The position numbers were made by a program, and so were the translations under genes. Of a stretch of 64,000 nt of DNA, positions 50,672 through 61,480 are shown piece by piece; the first letter of the stretch is position 1, and each line of letters begins with the position of its first letter. Below the pieces are notes generated by a model, which had not been told where the DNA came from, ran no database searches, and saw only the letters and a program-made list of their open reading frames with translations. This DNA is from Epiperipatus broadwayi (Eukaryota > Onychophora > Udeonychophora > Euonychophora > Peripatidae): the NCBI GenBank assembly GCA_028023455.1, contig JAQFVV010000182.1, forward strand, positions 2,296,001 through 2,360,000, given 5' to 3'.

Positions 50672-51639
50672 CACCTGGGTCTCGTTTTGCGCGATAGATA
50701 GGTTCCTCAGAAAACACACGCAAACGAAATCGCGCAAAAATAGGCGTAACTTACCTTGAAAAGGGGGGGGGGATATGGACTGTGATTTTTCAAAGATCAC
50801 GTAAAAGCAAAGCACCAATGTAAAATTACTTTAAAATTTGCGCAAAAAAAAAAAATAAGGAAATAAAATATGACTAATAAAAAATTTCAAATTTGAAAAA
50901 AATTGATACAAGACAAACTTTTTTTAACTATAATATTTAATTTTATTCAAAACAGTATATTTTTATGCATAATTTACAGTAATTTACATTTTTTATACAC
51001 GTTTTAATTATTATCGCTATTTGCCGTTAAACAGGTTCGTTTGCAAACTGGTAAAAAATCAGATTCTTCACAAGATGAAATACAACTAGCGCTTATGTCA
51101 CTCTCATGTGTTAATGGTTTTCTGGTGACAACGTAATTAGTAATTAATCTAACAACTAAAAATTAAATTCTTATTTTTGTCTTTAATTTTTTAATTTTCA
51201 ATTTTAATTGTGTCCATTGCTATTACTCACCTTTTAAAAATAAACTTGCGGACACTAAATGATTAATAATTGATTACGTTCTTTTTTAAAAAGCAAAAAC
51301 AGAATGTGATTTAAAATGCAAAATTAACACGCACAATGTTTGAACAAATTTACATTATAATCTTGTAAAATTTAATATGTGTATACATAAAATATGGAAA
51401 TCATGATTTTAATTTCATTATTGCATAAAATCTTACTATTATAAAGCACTGAAAATATTGAAATTACTAAGATGAAAGTCAAATTCCAATAATGTGCTAT
51501 TACTTTCAATATGACGTAAGTGCGCGAAATTTATTATTTACAGTAAATGCGCATTATCGGAGTTCAACTTCCGGAGAAACGTGAATCGCATAACTTCAAA
51601 ATCGCGTTAAATAAACCTGTGTAAAAAGAGACCCAGGTG
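50672..51639 (-). mobile_element. Tigger-derived element, copy B (inserted inside copy C)
   Basis: The ends are CACCTGGGTCTC and GAGACCCAGGTG with TA on both sides (50670-50671 and 51640-51641). The flanks, AAATTTCAAA on the left and TTTGAAAAAAATTGATAC on the right, are adjacent in other family members, so copy B landed in an older copy of its own family. It shares the internal 'agttcaacttccggagaaacg' and 'aatgcgcattatcgg' blocks with copies A, D and E. Confidence 0.92.
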
Positions 51640-51957
51640 TATTTGAAAAAAATTGATACAAGACAAACCTTTTTTACTTTTTTTTATTATTAACTATTTA
51701 ATTTTATTCAAGACAATATGTTTTTATGTGTAATTTATTTTACATTTTTTCATACATATTTTAATCATTATCGCTATTTGACAATATGCAGTTCGTTTGT
51801 GAACTAATAAGACATCAGATTCGTCACAAGAAGAAATACAATTAGCGCCAACTTCAGTTTCTTACTGTGTTAATGGTTTTCTGTCAACAATGTAATCGGT
51901 AATTAAACTTTGAGACAATGATTTTACTAATTGTTTATGAAGCTCACGATATCCAGA

Positions 51958-52256
51958 CTGCTATGTCTAGTTGTTAGAGAATGCACTTCCCAAGTGCAAC
52001 TATATATATATATATAACACACTCGTAAACACACTTCTACGAGTGTGTTAATAATGACTAATGGTTAAATTTTCTTTTATACACATAGAGAAACTTTTAG
52101 ACAAAAAATTACAAGTAAAAATATTTAAAAACTTTTAAAGATACATTCTTTTTAAGTAGAAATTAAAAGTTCTTAATATATTTACTTGTAACTTTTTTCT
52201 GTCTAAAAGTTTTTCCATGTATATATGTGTATAAAAAATATATAAACATACACAGA
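51958..52256. mobile_element. Nested 299-bp insert with inverted repeats
   Basis: It splits the family sequence 'gatatccaga | catacaac' of Tigger copy C and is absent from copies A and E. A CCAGA/ACAGA pair at the edges may be the target duplication. Inside are a short hairpin (ACACACTCGTA / TACGAGTGTGT at about 52017-52049) and a larger inverted repeat (about 52080-52130 against 52180-52235; CTTTTAGACAAAAAATTACA against its partner). The family is unknown. Confidence 0.7.
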
Positions 52257-52739
52257 CATACAACTATTTAGCTCTCATTGGATTTAGTTCATAATTTATG
52301 TCATTAACAATTAAAATGATTCTCCAATTGATTAGAAAGTTGAAGACTTTTCTCGAATCATTTTTGCTGTGAAACGAACAGGTTCCATTTCTGTTTCATT
52401 ATCTTTTTCTAAATCTTCTACGGTATCTAAATTTATCTCCAAACCTTTTTCCAACAGGCATTTAAAGTATGTAAAATTTAATGTGTGTATATAAAGCAGG
52501 GGAATCTTGATTTTAAGTGAAATATGAACCTCTTTATCGCATAAAAGAAAACCGCATAAAAAGATATTAAGAAGAAACACGAACGGCATAACTTCAAAAT
52601 TGCATTAAAAAAATCTGCACAAAAAGAGATCTGGGTGTAATTTGGGGCTTTTGGATAAGAAAGGACAGGATATGAATTTATTAAGCACTGTCATTTGGGA
52701 ACTATCAATTCTTTATAGTGGCAAAAAGAAGGGAAAAAG

Positions 52740-54152
52740 TATTTTATTTCAAACAGATTCTGAGATGAGTAATGTCACATAGGGATACTTTATAGATTTT
52801 GAAGTTGACACGGATTTAAAAACATCAGATCGAAAGGCTATAGTCTGCTGATACAGAGATTATCATTACATTTTCATAAGAAGAAAATTGTTATTGAAGA
52901 AAAAAGATAGTCCAAAGGATATTTAATTATAATGTAATTATAAAATTTTGCTGTTCATTTTATTTACAAAAATATAGATATGGTATACTCAATTTTTTTA
53001 TTATGTTTATTTTTTAAATGAATGTGAAGAGCGAACACATACTAAATATATATGTAAATATGCTTCCTCAATTTATTATTAATAACTACATTATTATTAT
53101 TATTTAATTTTGTTTATATTATAATCTCAATTTGTAAATGCTTATTATATACATAAAAGTATCTGTAATGTATATTGTGGAAAAGTACTATACACTTGCA
53201 AATCAATAATCTGTATATATTATATTATTATCAAACTTATCAAGAAAATATAAGCTATTAAACATGTACGATGTACACGAAAGAGGGTTTGAAACAAAAT
53301 ATAGCAGATATCACAGCTCCATTGTACTTGTATTCAGGTTTATCAATTTATTTTTATGTACTTTTGGACTTAGTTCCATTTAGTTCATAATATATCTTTC
53401 CTAGATTTATGCTTGATTTGACTAAACCACTTGAATTTGTTTCTTTGTATAATATCAACTATTGGTTTTACAATTTTCTCATTAAATTAGTAATTATTTT
53501 ATTCAGTCATCTCCATCATACCCAATGAATCTCTCACTTAATTTTTTTTTACACTTTTATTGCATTCTCTTGCTATGCCTAGGACCCGGGTTTAAATCTT
53601 ATCAAAATGACTTGAATTTTTTTTCCTGTTTCAATGTGTTCAAGATTTTTTTTTTCTTCAGATAGCTAGACCATTAAACAAACAATTAATTATACAATAT
53701 TGGTCAGTAAAAACAAGATAAGAAACTTATTCAAATTCACATCACCAATTGATGAGCTTGATAAGTAATGCTTTCATCACTATTTTTTTTAGAGGAGCTA
53801 TTGGAGAACCTTTTATCTTATAAAAAAAATTTCGGAGGTTGTTTTACTTTTATTTTTAATCATATAAGTGTATAGAATCATAACTTCATTAAAATTTTAT
53901 TAATAAATAATCAATAAAACTTCAACAAAATGAATTTTCTTGCAATTGGGATATATTTTAAATAAAGATTATAAATTATTATTAGAGAAGCTATTATTGC
54001 AATTACGAAATTGGAAAATAAAAACATTTACAACCTACACATTGTATATGATAGAAACAGTCATAAAATATTGCTATTTTACAACAGAAATAAACATTAG
54101 TTTAAGCAGTTTCATAACATCTGTATTTGTATTTATGTGTTAATGATACAAC
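52740..54152. other. Unassigned AT-rich sequence
   Basis: No supportable gene or repeat boundary. A short open frame at 53940-54143 is AT-rich and unrecognisable. Confidence 0.45.
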
Positions 54153-54168
54153 AAAAATAGTAAATCTT

Positions 54169-54270
54169 GTCAAGCATTGGTGATCGAGAGGTCAGCGACA
54201 GCTGCTTTACAAGCAGTTGTCCTGCGTTAGCGGGTTCGTTTCCCGGCTGATGCTATGACACATGTGAAAA
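54169..54270 (+). mobile_element. Very short tRNA-derived SINE or tRNA retropseudogene
   Basis: A 102-bp insert with an A-rich 3' end, flanked by a perfect 16-bp direct repeat AAAAATAGTAAATCTT (54153-54168 and 54271-54286). This is the signature of LINE-mediated retroposition. Positions about 54173-54254 fold like a tRNA. The acceptor pairs are AGCATTG/TGATGCT with G-U pairs. The anticodon arm is GCTGC-TTTACAA-GCAGT (anticodon TAC, Val-like). The T-arm has a CGGG/CCCG stem with a B-box-like GGTTCGTTTCC. At 82 nt with an irregular D-arm it is unlikely to be a functional tRNA. Confidence 0.82.
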
Positions 54271-54289
54271 AAAAATAGTAAATCTTTTT

Positions 54290-55689
54290 CAGACTATAAA
54301 CCCAAATATATGTTTATATAATAAAGTATTTACAATTTGCAATAATATTTAATGATTTGAAATGTTATTAATTTTATAACATTCACTATCTGAAACTTTT
54401 ATATATATTTAGTATTTTTATACAACAAACAAATATTGTTGCTATATATTTGACGATTTCTAGAATCTAATCAAATTATTGAATGTTGTTAGAAAAATTC
54501 AAATTTTATATTTTTCCAGTTCTAATCTATGTGCTATTAGCATTGAACACAATGTTTTTACTGCTATTATTTTCTTCTCTTCTTCAATGTTGTTGGCCTC
54601 ATCAGTGTCAATCTAGATTCTTTGATTTTGAAATGGACACTTTAACCAGTTAGCAGACCTCTTGATAATCTAATGAACTCTGTACACATTCTTGACATGG
54701 TAATAGGACAACATAAAAGGAAGTCACAGTGATATAGCAAATATGATTCAAAGGAGTTATACAGTCATTTATACTTTCTGTTTAATAGAACAATAAAGAA
54801 AAGTTTTTGCTGTTATAGCATATCAAGAAAGATGCTTAGAAATTACTTTTTTACTACTTTCTTATAAAAATTAACTTAAAATTAAATTGATTTTTTTTTA
54901 TTATCATTATTAAAATAATGATTCAAGGTAAGTTTAAGTATCATTGTTTGATTTAATGTTTAGATTTATAGAAGTAAGCTAAGGAAATCATTTATTGATA
55001 AAGATTTAAATATAGTTACAGAATGATTAAATTATTTTTATGTAGTCCTGCATGATTTACTACAAGAACAGATGGCTGACTCTTGAGTTGAAATCAGATC
55101 CAATCGTATCACTCTCATTAAGCAATAAGCCATTCAGTTATTATTATTGTTATTTATTTTAAGGTTATATCCCAATCTTGTTCTCTGATTCATTTTATAA
55201 TCTGAAACTTTCATGAATATTTTTTTGTTAATATTTATTTTTCTTTTTTTTTTCATTTCTATAACTCAACCAATAGTTCATAATTTGAGTTTGCATTCTA
55301 TTCTGTTTTACATTAGCTTGTAATAATTTAATTACTTGTTATTGCAGTATATTATTTTGAAAAACTGATTTCAAAAACTTACTTTTTTACAATTTTAGTA
55401 AAATCATCATCAGTAGCCATCTTTTCCTTAATTTATTACTCTACCATTGTAAATTAATATTAACATTGTATAAAGTATTATTTGTTATAATGTATTTATA
55501 ATTAGAATGCAAAACACATAAACATAAAAATATCTTTTTGATTAAAATGGTTCATATTTTGCTGTTTTATTAATAAGAGAACTTTAAAAAAAAAACAATT
55601 AAATTTATTAGTTGCAGATTCCTGTATGAAGTTTTTTTTTTGTTTATATCAGAAATTGTATAATTGAATATAAATATGATTTAGTTAAA
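54290..55689. other. Unassigned AT-rich sequence
   Basis: Nothing supportable was recognised between the SINE and Tigger copy D. Confidence 0.5.
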
Positions 55690-55691
55690 TA

Positions 55692-56880
55692 CACCTGGGT
55701 CTCTTTTTATGCGGACTTGAAGTTACGCGTTTCGTGTTTCACCGGAAGTCGACCTCCGATAATGCGCTATTACTTTAAATAATAAATTTTGCGCACTTAC
55801 GTTATATTGAAAGTAATAGCACATTATTGGAATTCGACTTTCATCTTAGTAATTTCAATATTTTCAGTGCTTTATAATAGTAAGATTTTATGCAATAATG
55901 AAATTAAAATCATGATTTCCACATTTTATGTATACACACATTAAATTTTACAAGATTATAATGTAAATTTGTTCAAACATTGTGCGTGTTAATTTTGCAT
56001 TTTAAATCACATTCTGTTTTTGCTTTTTAAAAAAAAACGTAATCAATTATTAATCATTTAGTGTCCACAAGTTTATTTTTAAAAGGTCAGTAATAGCAGT
56101 GGGCACAATTGAAAATTAAAATCTGATTTTTAATTGTAATTAACAATTTAAAAATTACTTACGGGCGACTTGAAATGAATGTGATGTAAAACGAAATTTG
56201 ATTTTTAAACGGAATTGAAAATTAAAGACAAAAATAAGAATTTAATTTTTAGTTGTTAGTTTTAATTAAATTTTTCCCAGCAGTGGTGAATAAATGTCTT
56301 TTTATTATCATAAGTCTAAGTTCATAAACAATTAATAAAATCATCATCGTCGTCAACAGAAAACCATTAACACAATACGAGTGAACTTGGCGCTAGTTGT
56401 ATTTCCTCTTGTGAGAATAATTGCTGAAATATTCTTGACTTCGTTTAAGGTGAAGCCAAATACATCACATCACATCACATGAGAATCTGATTTTTTACTA
56501 GTTTACAAACTAACGTGTTTTTGGGCAAATAGCGATAATAATTAAAACGTGTATAAAAAAATGTAAATTACTGTACTGTAAATTGTGCATAAAAATATAT
56601 TATTTTGAATAAAATTAAATATTATAGTTAAAAAAAGTTTGTCTTGTATCAATTTTTTTCAAATTTGAAATTTTTTATTAGTCATATTTTATTTCCTTAT
56701 TTTTTTTTTTTGTGCGAATTTTAAAGTAATTTTACGTTGGTGCTTTGCTTTTATGCGAATTTTGAAAAATCACAGACCGCATCCCCCCTTTTCCAATGTA
56801 AGTTACGTCTATTTTTGCACGATTTCGTTTGCGCATGTTTTCTGAGGAACCTCTCTATCGCGTAAAACGAGACCCAGGTG
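55692..56880 (+). mobile_element. Tigger-derived element, copy D
   Basis: 1,189 bp, in the opposite orientation to copies A-C. The ends are CACCTGGGTCTC and GAGACCCAGGTG, flanked by TA (55690-55691 and 56881-56882). It is longer than A, B and E because it keeps internal sequence at about 56040-56480 that they lack, including a short CATCACATCACATCACAT run at about 56464. The transposase tail is poorly preserved. Confidence 0.9.
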
Positions 56881-56939
56881 TAATTGTGTTTGACTTTTTG
56901 GAAATTCATAAGTTTGATTACTTGGATAATTTTGTTGAA

Positions 56940-58345
56940 CTTTTCTATATACTCTCCTCATATACACTTCAATGCAATTTTTACATAATTCCTCCTTTAT
57001 TTTCCTTACAGTTTCAACTGTTCTTGCAGTTTTCATCAGAGTTGCAACATTTAAACATATCATGTAACCATTATTTTATATACACCTGGGTCTCTTTTTA
57101 CGCGGACTTATTTAACACGATTTTGAAGTTAAGCGATTCGTGTTTCATTGGAAGTCGATTTCCGATAATGCGCTATTACTTTAAATAATAAATTTCGCGC
57201 ACTTACGTTATATTGAAAGTAATAGCACATTATTGGAATTCGACTTTCATCTTAGTAATTTCAATATTTTCAGTGCTTTATAATAGTAAGATTTTATGGA
57301 ATAATGAAATTAAAATCATGATATTTTACACGATTATAATGTAAATTTGTTCAAACATTGTGCGTGTTAATTTTGCACTTTAAATCACATTCTGTTTTTG
57401 AATTTAAAAAAGAACCTAATCAATTATTATTTTCTTATTAATGACACTAATCATTAACGTGCTCTTAAATATCAACGAGAACTAAATGGTTGTATGTCTG
57501 GATATCGTGAGCTTCATAAATAATTAATAAAATCATCGTCTCAAAGATCAATTACTAATTACGTTGTCACCAGAAAATCATAATTAAAACGTGTATAAAA
57601 AAATGTAAATTACTGTACTGTAAATTATGCATAAAAATATATTATTTTGAATAAAGTTAAATATTATAGTTAAAAAAAGTTTGTCTTGTATCAATTTTTT
57701 TCAAATTTGAAATTTTTTTATTAGTTATATTTTATTTCCTTATTTTTTTTTTTTTTGCGCGAATTTTAAAGTAATTTTACGTTGGTGTTTTGCTTTTACG
57801 TGAATTTTGAAAAATCACAGACCACATCCCCCCCTTTTCATTGTAAGTTACGTCTATTTTTGCGCGATTTCGTTTGCGCGCGTTTTCTGAGGAACCTATC
57901 TATCGCGTAAAATGAGACCCAGATGTACCTATATACATATTTTTTACATTATCATTCATAACTACATCTAATTGTAACTAATTTTATCTTTACATCTTTT
58001 AATTTATACTTATTATTTATTTATTATTATTTTATCCCATTCTATTTTTACCTCTAATTTATCTATCATTCTATTTTCATTCCTTTGTATCATTATACAT
58101 TTCTATTACACTTTTCATTTCCATTATTTCAATCTCTTTTATTACTTATTTTATATCTTTATTTTATCTTTATATACATAAATATAAATATGTATATAAA
58201 ATAATAGTTATATGATTATATGTTTAAATGTTGTAGCTCTGATGAAGACTGCAGGACAATTGAAACTAAGGAAAATAAAGGAGGAATTATATAAAAATTG
58301 CATTGAAGTGTATATGAGGAGAGTATATAGAAAAGTTTAATATAT
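56940..58345. repeat. Inverted repeat X with Tigger copy E between its arms
   Basis: The left arm (about 56940-57080, starting CTTTTCTATATACTCTCCTC) is the imperfect reverse complement of the right arm (about 58190-58345, ending GAGAGTATATAGAAAAG). Shared blocks include CCTCCTTTATTTTCCTTA and TGATGAAGACTGCAGG against CAGTTTTCATCAGAG. A 'gatgaa.. ctgc' block followed by an AT-rich tail resembles the 3' end of some retroposons, but the family is not identified. Copy E sits just inside the left arm. Confidence 0.75.
57083..57925 (+). mobile_element. Tigger-derived element, copy E
   Basis: 843 bp. The ends are CACCTGGGTCTC and GAGACCCAGATG, flanked by TA (57081-57082 and 57926-57927). The plus strand at about 57465-57545 reads YQRELNGCMSGYRELHK, the Tigger transposase C-terminal tail, with stops on both sides. 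It is the shortest copy because of a deletion around 57575-57585 that removes the 'ttgccgttaaacaggttcg'-type block. Confidence 0.9.
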
Positions 58346-60740
58346 ATGAATATATAAAGAAAGATTCTAAAAAAGTGAAAATAAGAAGATAAGAATAATA
58401 ATTTTGTTGCTGTAAATATTTGTGAACAATTAATAATACTTCACTACTGATTGGAGCATTCTGCATGTTTTAGTGTGGAGATAGAATTGCAAATTCTGGA
58501 ATAGAAAATCCATCGTTTTCAGTTCCAGCCCTGTCATTTCTGATATTTGAATTTCTTTCGAACTCCTGAGCAATAAATTATTCATTTTTTTTTGTTTTTA
58601 TTGATTGTAGTTTTTTACTCAGCAGTTCTTTCTCATAATTTATTGTTATACTATATCATCTCTAATTACTGGTGTTTTCATGTACTGAAGCTCTACTTTT
58701 TTTTTTATTCCTGATATGATGATTGTTTCTTTAAATATTCTATCTATCATGCATAATCTTTCTTGCCTTCCCCTCTCTGATCACCATCTTTCTAATAAAG
58801 CCATTAATGTAAATAAACTTGTACAAATTATAACAATTCTCTTCTCATTATTTTGACTTACAGTAAACAGCCTTCTCCAGCAACACATTTTAAAAAGCAT
58901 GCATTCAATAACTTTAAATGAAGTCTAAATTCTAACTATCATACATTAATACTGCGAACACTATTCTATGGACAATTCTCACTTTTATCTTGATCGGTCT
59001 TTGATTTTTAAAATAAAAAGCTAAATAGCACTACTAATTCACAATTCTTAACTAGATCACTTTTGTACAATCTTCATTATTGTAAATTTTAGAATTCTAA
59101 AAATAAAATCATCCACTACTAAAATATCTTTTCATTATTTAAAATAATTACTTTTGACTATTTCATTTTGAAAATAAAATCTTTTAAATGATCTTTATTT
59201 TCAGCTACTAACGTTGTACCATTTACAAGAGCATATTATTGATTTTTTTATTTCTTTTTCCATAATAAATGCTCACTAGATGTTTAACCTTTTATATTCA
59301 TATTGGAAGACTAGTATCTTGTTTAGGATTTTGATAGCAAATTTTGACATAAACATTTATTTTTTCCATCATAACTGTTATTAAACCAATAGTATTCAAA
59401 AACATCTTGAAAGTTTAAATTTAATTTGCTTTTATAGTTACATAGGTCAGAAACTAGACCAGTAATTATATAGTTTGAAGACCATAGTTTTATGTTATTT
59501 TTATGCACCTTTTATCTTTTGTCTAGGATGACATATAAGCAGAAGAGGTCATATGATATTTATTAGATTAGATGCACTGACAAAAGAATATCAAATTGAT
59601 TTCATCATGAAATAATTGTTACAATTTTTTTTTTTACTATATAGTAATTTGATAAGAGGTCATATGATATTTATTAGATTAGATGCAAATTGATTTCATC
59701 ATGAAATAATTGTTACAATTTTTTTTTTTACTATATAGTAATTTGATATGCCAGTTTTTTGAGATATATCTAATAATTTGAATGTTCACTCTAATCATAA
59801 GACATCAGATAATGATCATTTCCATTATTCATTTAATGTTATATAATCATGGGTATTCTGTCTTTTGAAATGACTCTACTGGCATTCATGTTTTACATAG
59901 AGTTACAATTTTTTCTGTATTACATTCTGCAGAAATTTAAAGCAATCACTAATATTTAGGATTTTTTTTAAAAACATGTCAATATAAATCACTTAATCAT
60001 ATTCATTTCTGTTCAATCTCATCAATATAGAATTATAATAACTCATGTGTCACTTTTCCAGTCTTTATTTGTACTTTTTTGAGCTTATTTTTGTAACCCA
60101 TCTTGCTTTAGTCTTACAATATTTTGTAGATTATTGGTGTCACATGCTTTCTTTAAATGTATTTTTTCATTTTATTATCTAAAAATTGAAGAGGAAAATT
60201 TTTTCTAATTAATTTTTCTTAAGACGTCTTGTTTTTCCTGTTTTATTCAATACTTCTAATTTAGGTGCTTTATTATTATTATTATTTTACCTTGATTATT
60301 ATTAAAAGCATGCATTAAGGTTCTTGGTCATTTCTCTATTATTCTTAGCCACTATAATATCATAGTGGCAATTTCATTGATTATCTTTTCATGTTTTTTT
60401 TATTAATAACTTGTGATTGTCATAACCATTGCAGTTATTATTTTTTTTTTATTAATTTTTTTTTAATATATTTTAGGCTACTCATTTTACATATTGTATT
60501 CTGCAATTGTTATTTTTATAATAAATCTTATTTATGAGTAGAATAAATCAATGTGATAAATGTTCAAATGATGTAATAATGAGATTAATTAGACTTCAAT
60601 CAATATGTCCAAAGTAAGGAATGTACAGAAAAATATAGCAGATTTATAGTCAATTAAGAGAAAAATTAAGAATTTTTTATTAATAAACTCAGAATAGTAA
60701 CAGTATTACAAAATAAAATCTGTTTCTGGTATTATTAATA
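58346..60740. other. Unassigned AT-rich sequence
   Basis: No supportable gene. It contains the small tandem duplication at 59543-59747 (listed separately). Confidence 0.45.
59543..59747. repeat. Tandem duplication, about 110 and 94 bp
   Basis: Unit 1 (59543-59653) and unit 2 (59654-59747) both run from AAGAGGTCATATGATATT to CTATATAGTAATTTGAT. Unit 2 lacks about 17 bases ('ctgacaaaagaatatca' region). Otherwise they are almost identical. Confidence 0.93.
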
Positions 60741-60746
60741 TTTCAC

Positions 60747-61480
60747 TTACTTGGATAGCAAATTTTTTTGATGAAATAAATCAATTGAATTGTAGTATTT
60801 ATTTCCAAACTGATTATTACAGAACAGATTTTTCAAGAAGTATTTCCTTGAGAATATTGGTAGCAAAAGCTTTCTAGAAACCACAGCTTGTTCTTTTTTG
60901 TGGCAGATATATATTTCATTCAGATACTTGCTTTTGTACATTTTCAAGCCATTATAGGTTTTATCACTGAAGATGAATGAATATTTTACATTCTTGACAA
61001 TTCTAACATTATAAATCATTACCATGGTAGTGTTGTATTGAATATTTTTATAGTTTGTAATAGAAGATTCTTGCATTTATTTGATTCTCCAAAGACATGA
61101 TTTTAATTGATGAAAACAACTTCAGGTTTAGAAAACATGTTCCCAAATTTTTCTTCTTTCTAGTTTAATGGAAAGTTGGAATAGTGTGACCAAACATGTT
61201 AAACAGGAATTTTAAGGTGAATATGGGATTTTTAAACTTGTGCATTGAAATAAATATTTTGACAATTGATGGCCTCATCCACAGTTGGATTTTCTTTATT
61301 CCTTAAAATCTTAACTATACCTGCTGTATGCAACTAAGTTTAGTGTATAACTTATGAAGAAGTTGTCAAAGAATAGGTTGAGCAAAGAATAATGAAGATC
61401 AGAGGTGGCAAATGTTTCAGGAACAAATCTTTTAAGAAAGCCACAAATAAACTGATTTTGATCTAAACCATCATAACAAA
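60747..61480 (-). pseudogene. Possible piggyBac-like transposase relic
   Basis: On the minus strand at about 61360-61430 the frame reads LNLFFDNFFISYTLNLV, closely resembling the piggyBac 'fDNFFTSy.Ll' block. About 60 bases further on, another frame reads GIVKILRNKENP, comparable to the following 'GTvR.NRk..P'. A 109-codon open frame at 60747-61076 (KYSFIFSDKTYNGLKMYKSK) lies in the position of the transposase C-terminal half, but I cannot align it. No YNxxMGGVD signature or TTAA ends were found, so this is weaker than the relic at 19 kb. Confidence 0.45.

Larger units (their letters stand above)
50459..52637 (-). mobile_element. Tigger-derived element, copy C (outer, with nested insertions)
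   Basis: The ends CATCTGGGTCTC and GAGATCTGGGTG carry one substitution each from the family consensus and are flanked by TA (50457-50458 and 52638-52639). It contains copy B (50672-51639) and a second insert (51958-52256). It keeps more transposase than the other copies. The minus strand at about 52332-52470 reads DTVEDLEKDNETEMEPVRFT and then AKMIREKSSTF, and after a frameshift NYELNPMRAK. This resembles the acidic linker and C-terminal tail of Tigger/pogo DDE_1 transposases. Confidence 0.85.
50100..52735. repeat. Foldback element W2, split by a Tigger insertion
   Basis: A second W-type sequence. The left part, about 50100-50458 (CTGGACACAG-type inner region to TTTTTGAAAC), continues at 52640-52735 (TTTGGGGCTTTTGGAT to CACTGTCATTTGGG). 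The sequence between is Tigger copy C. Compared with W1 (GAAACTAGTCAGGGGATTTTGG), the insertion point is the TA after GAAAC. Confidence 0.8.

Noticed and set aside
54173-54254. Functional tRNA-Val gene
   Set aside because: It is flanked by a target-site duplication and an A tail, is 82 nt with an irregular D-arm and a mismatched T-stem; a retroposed copy explains it better.
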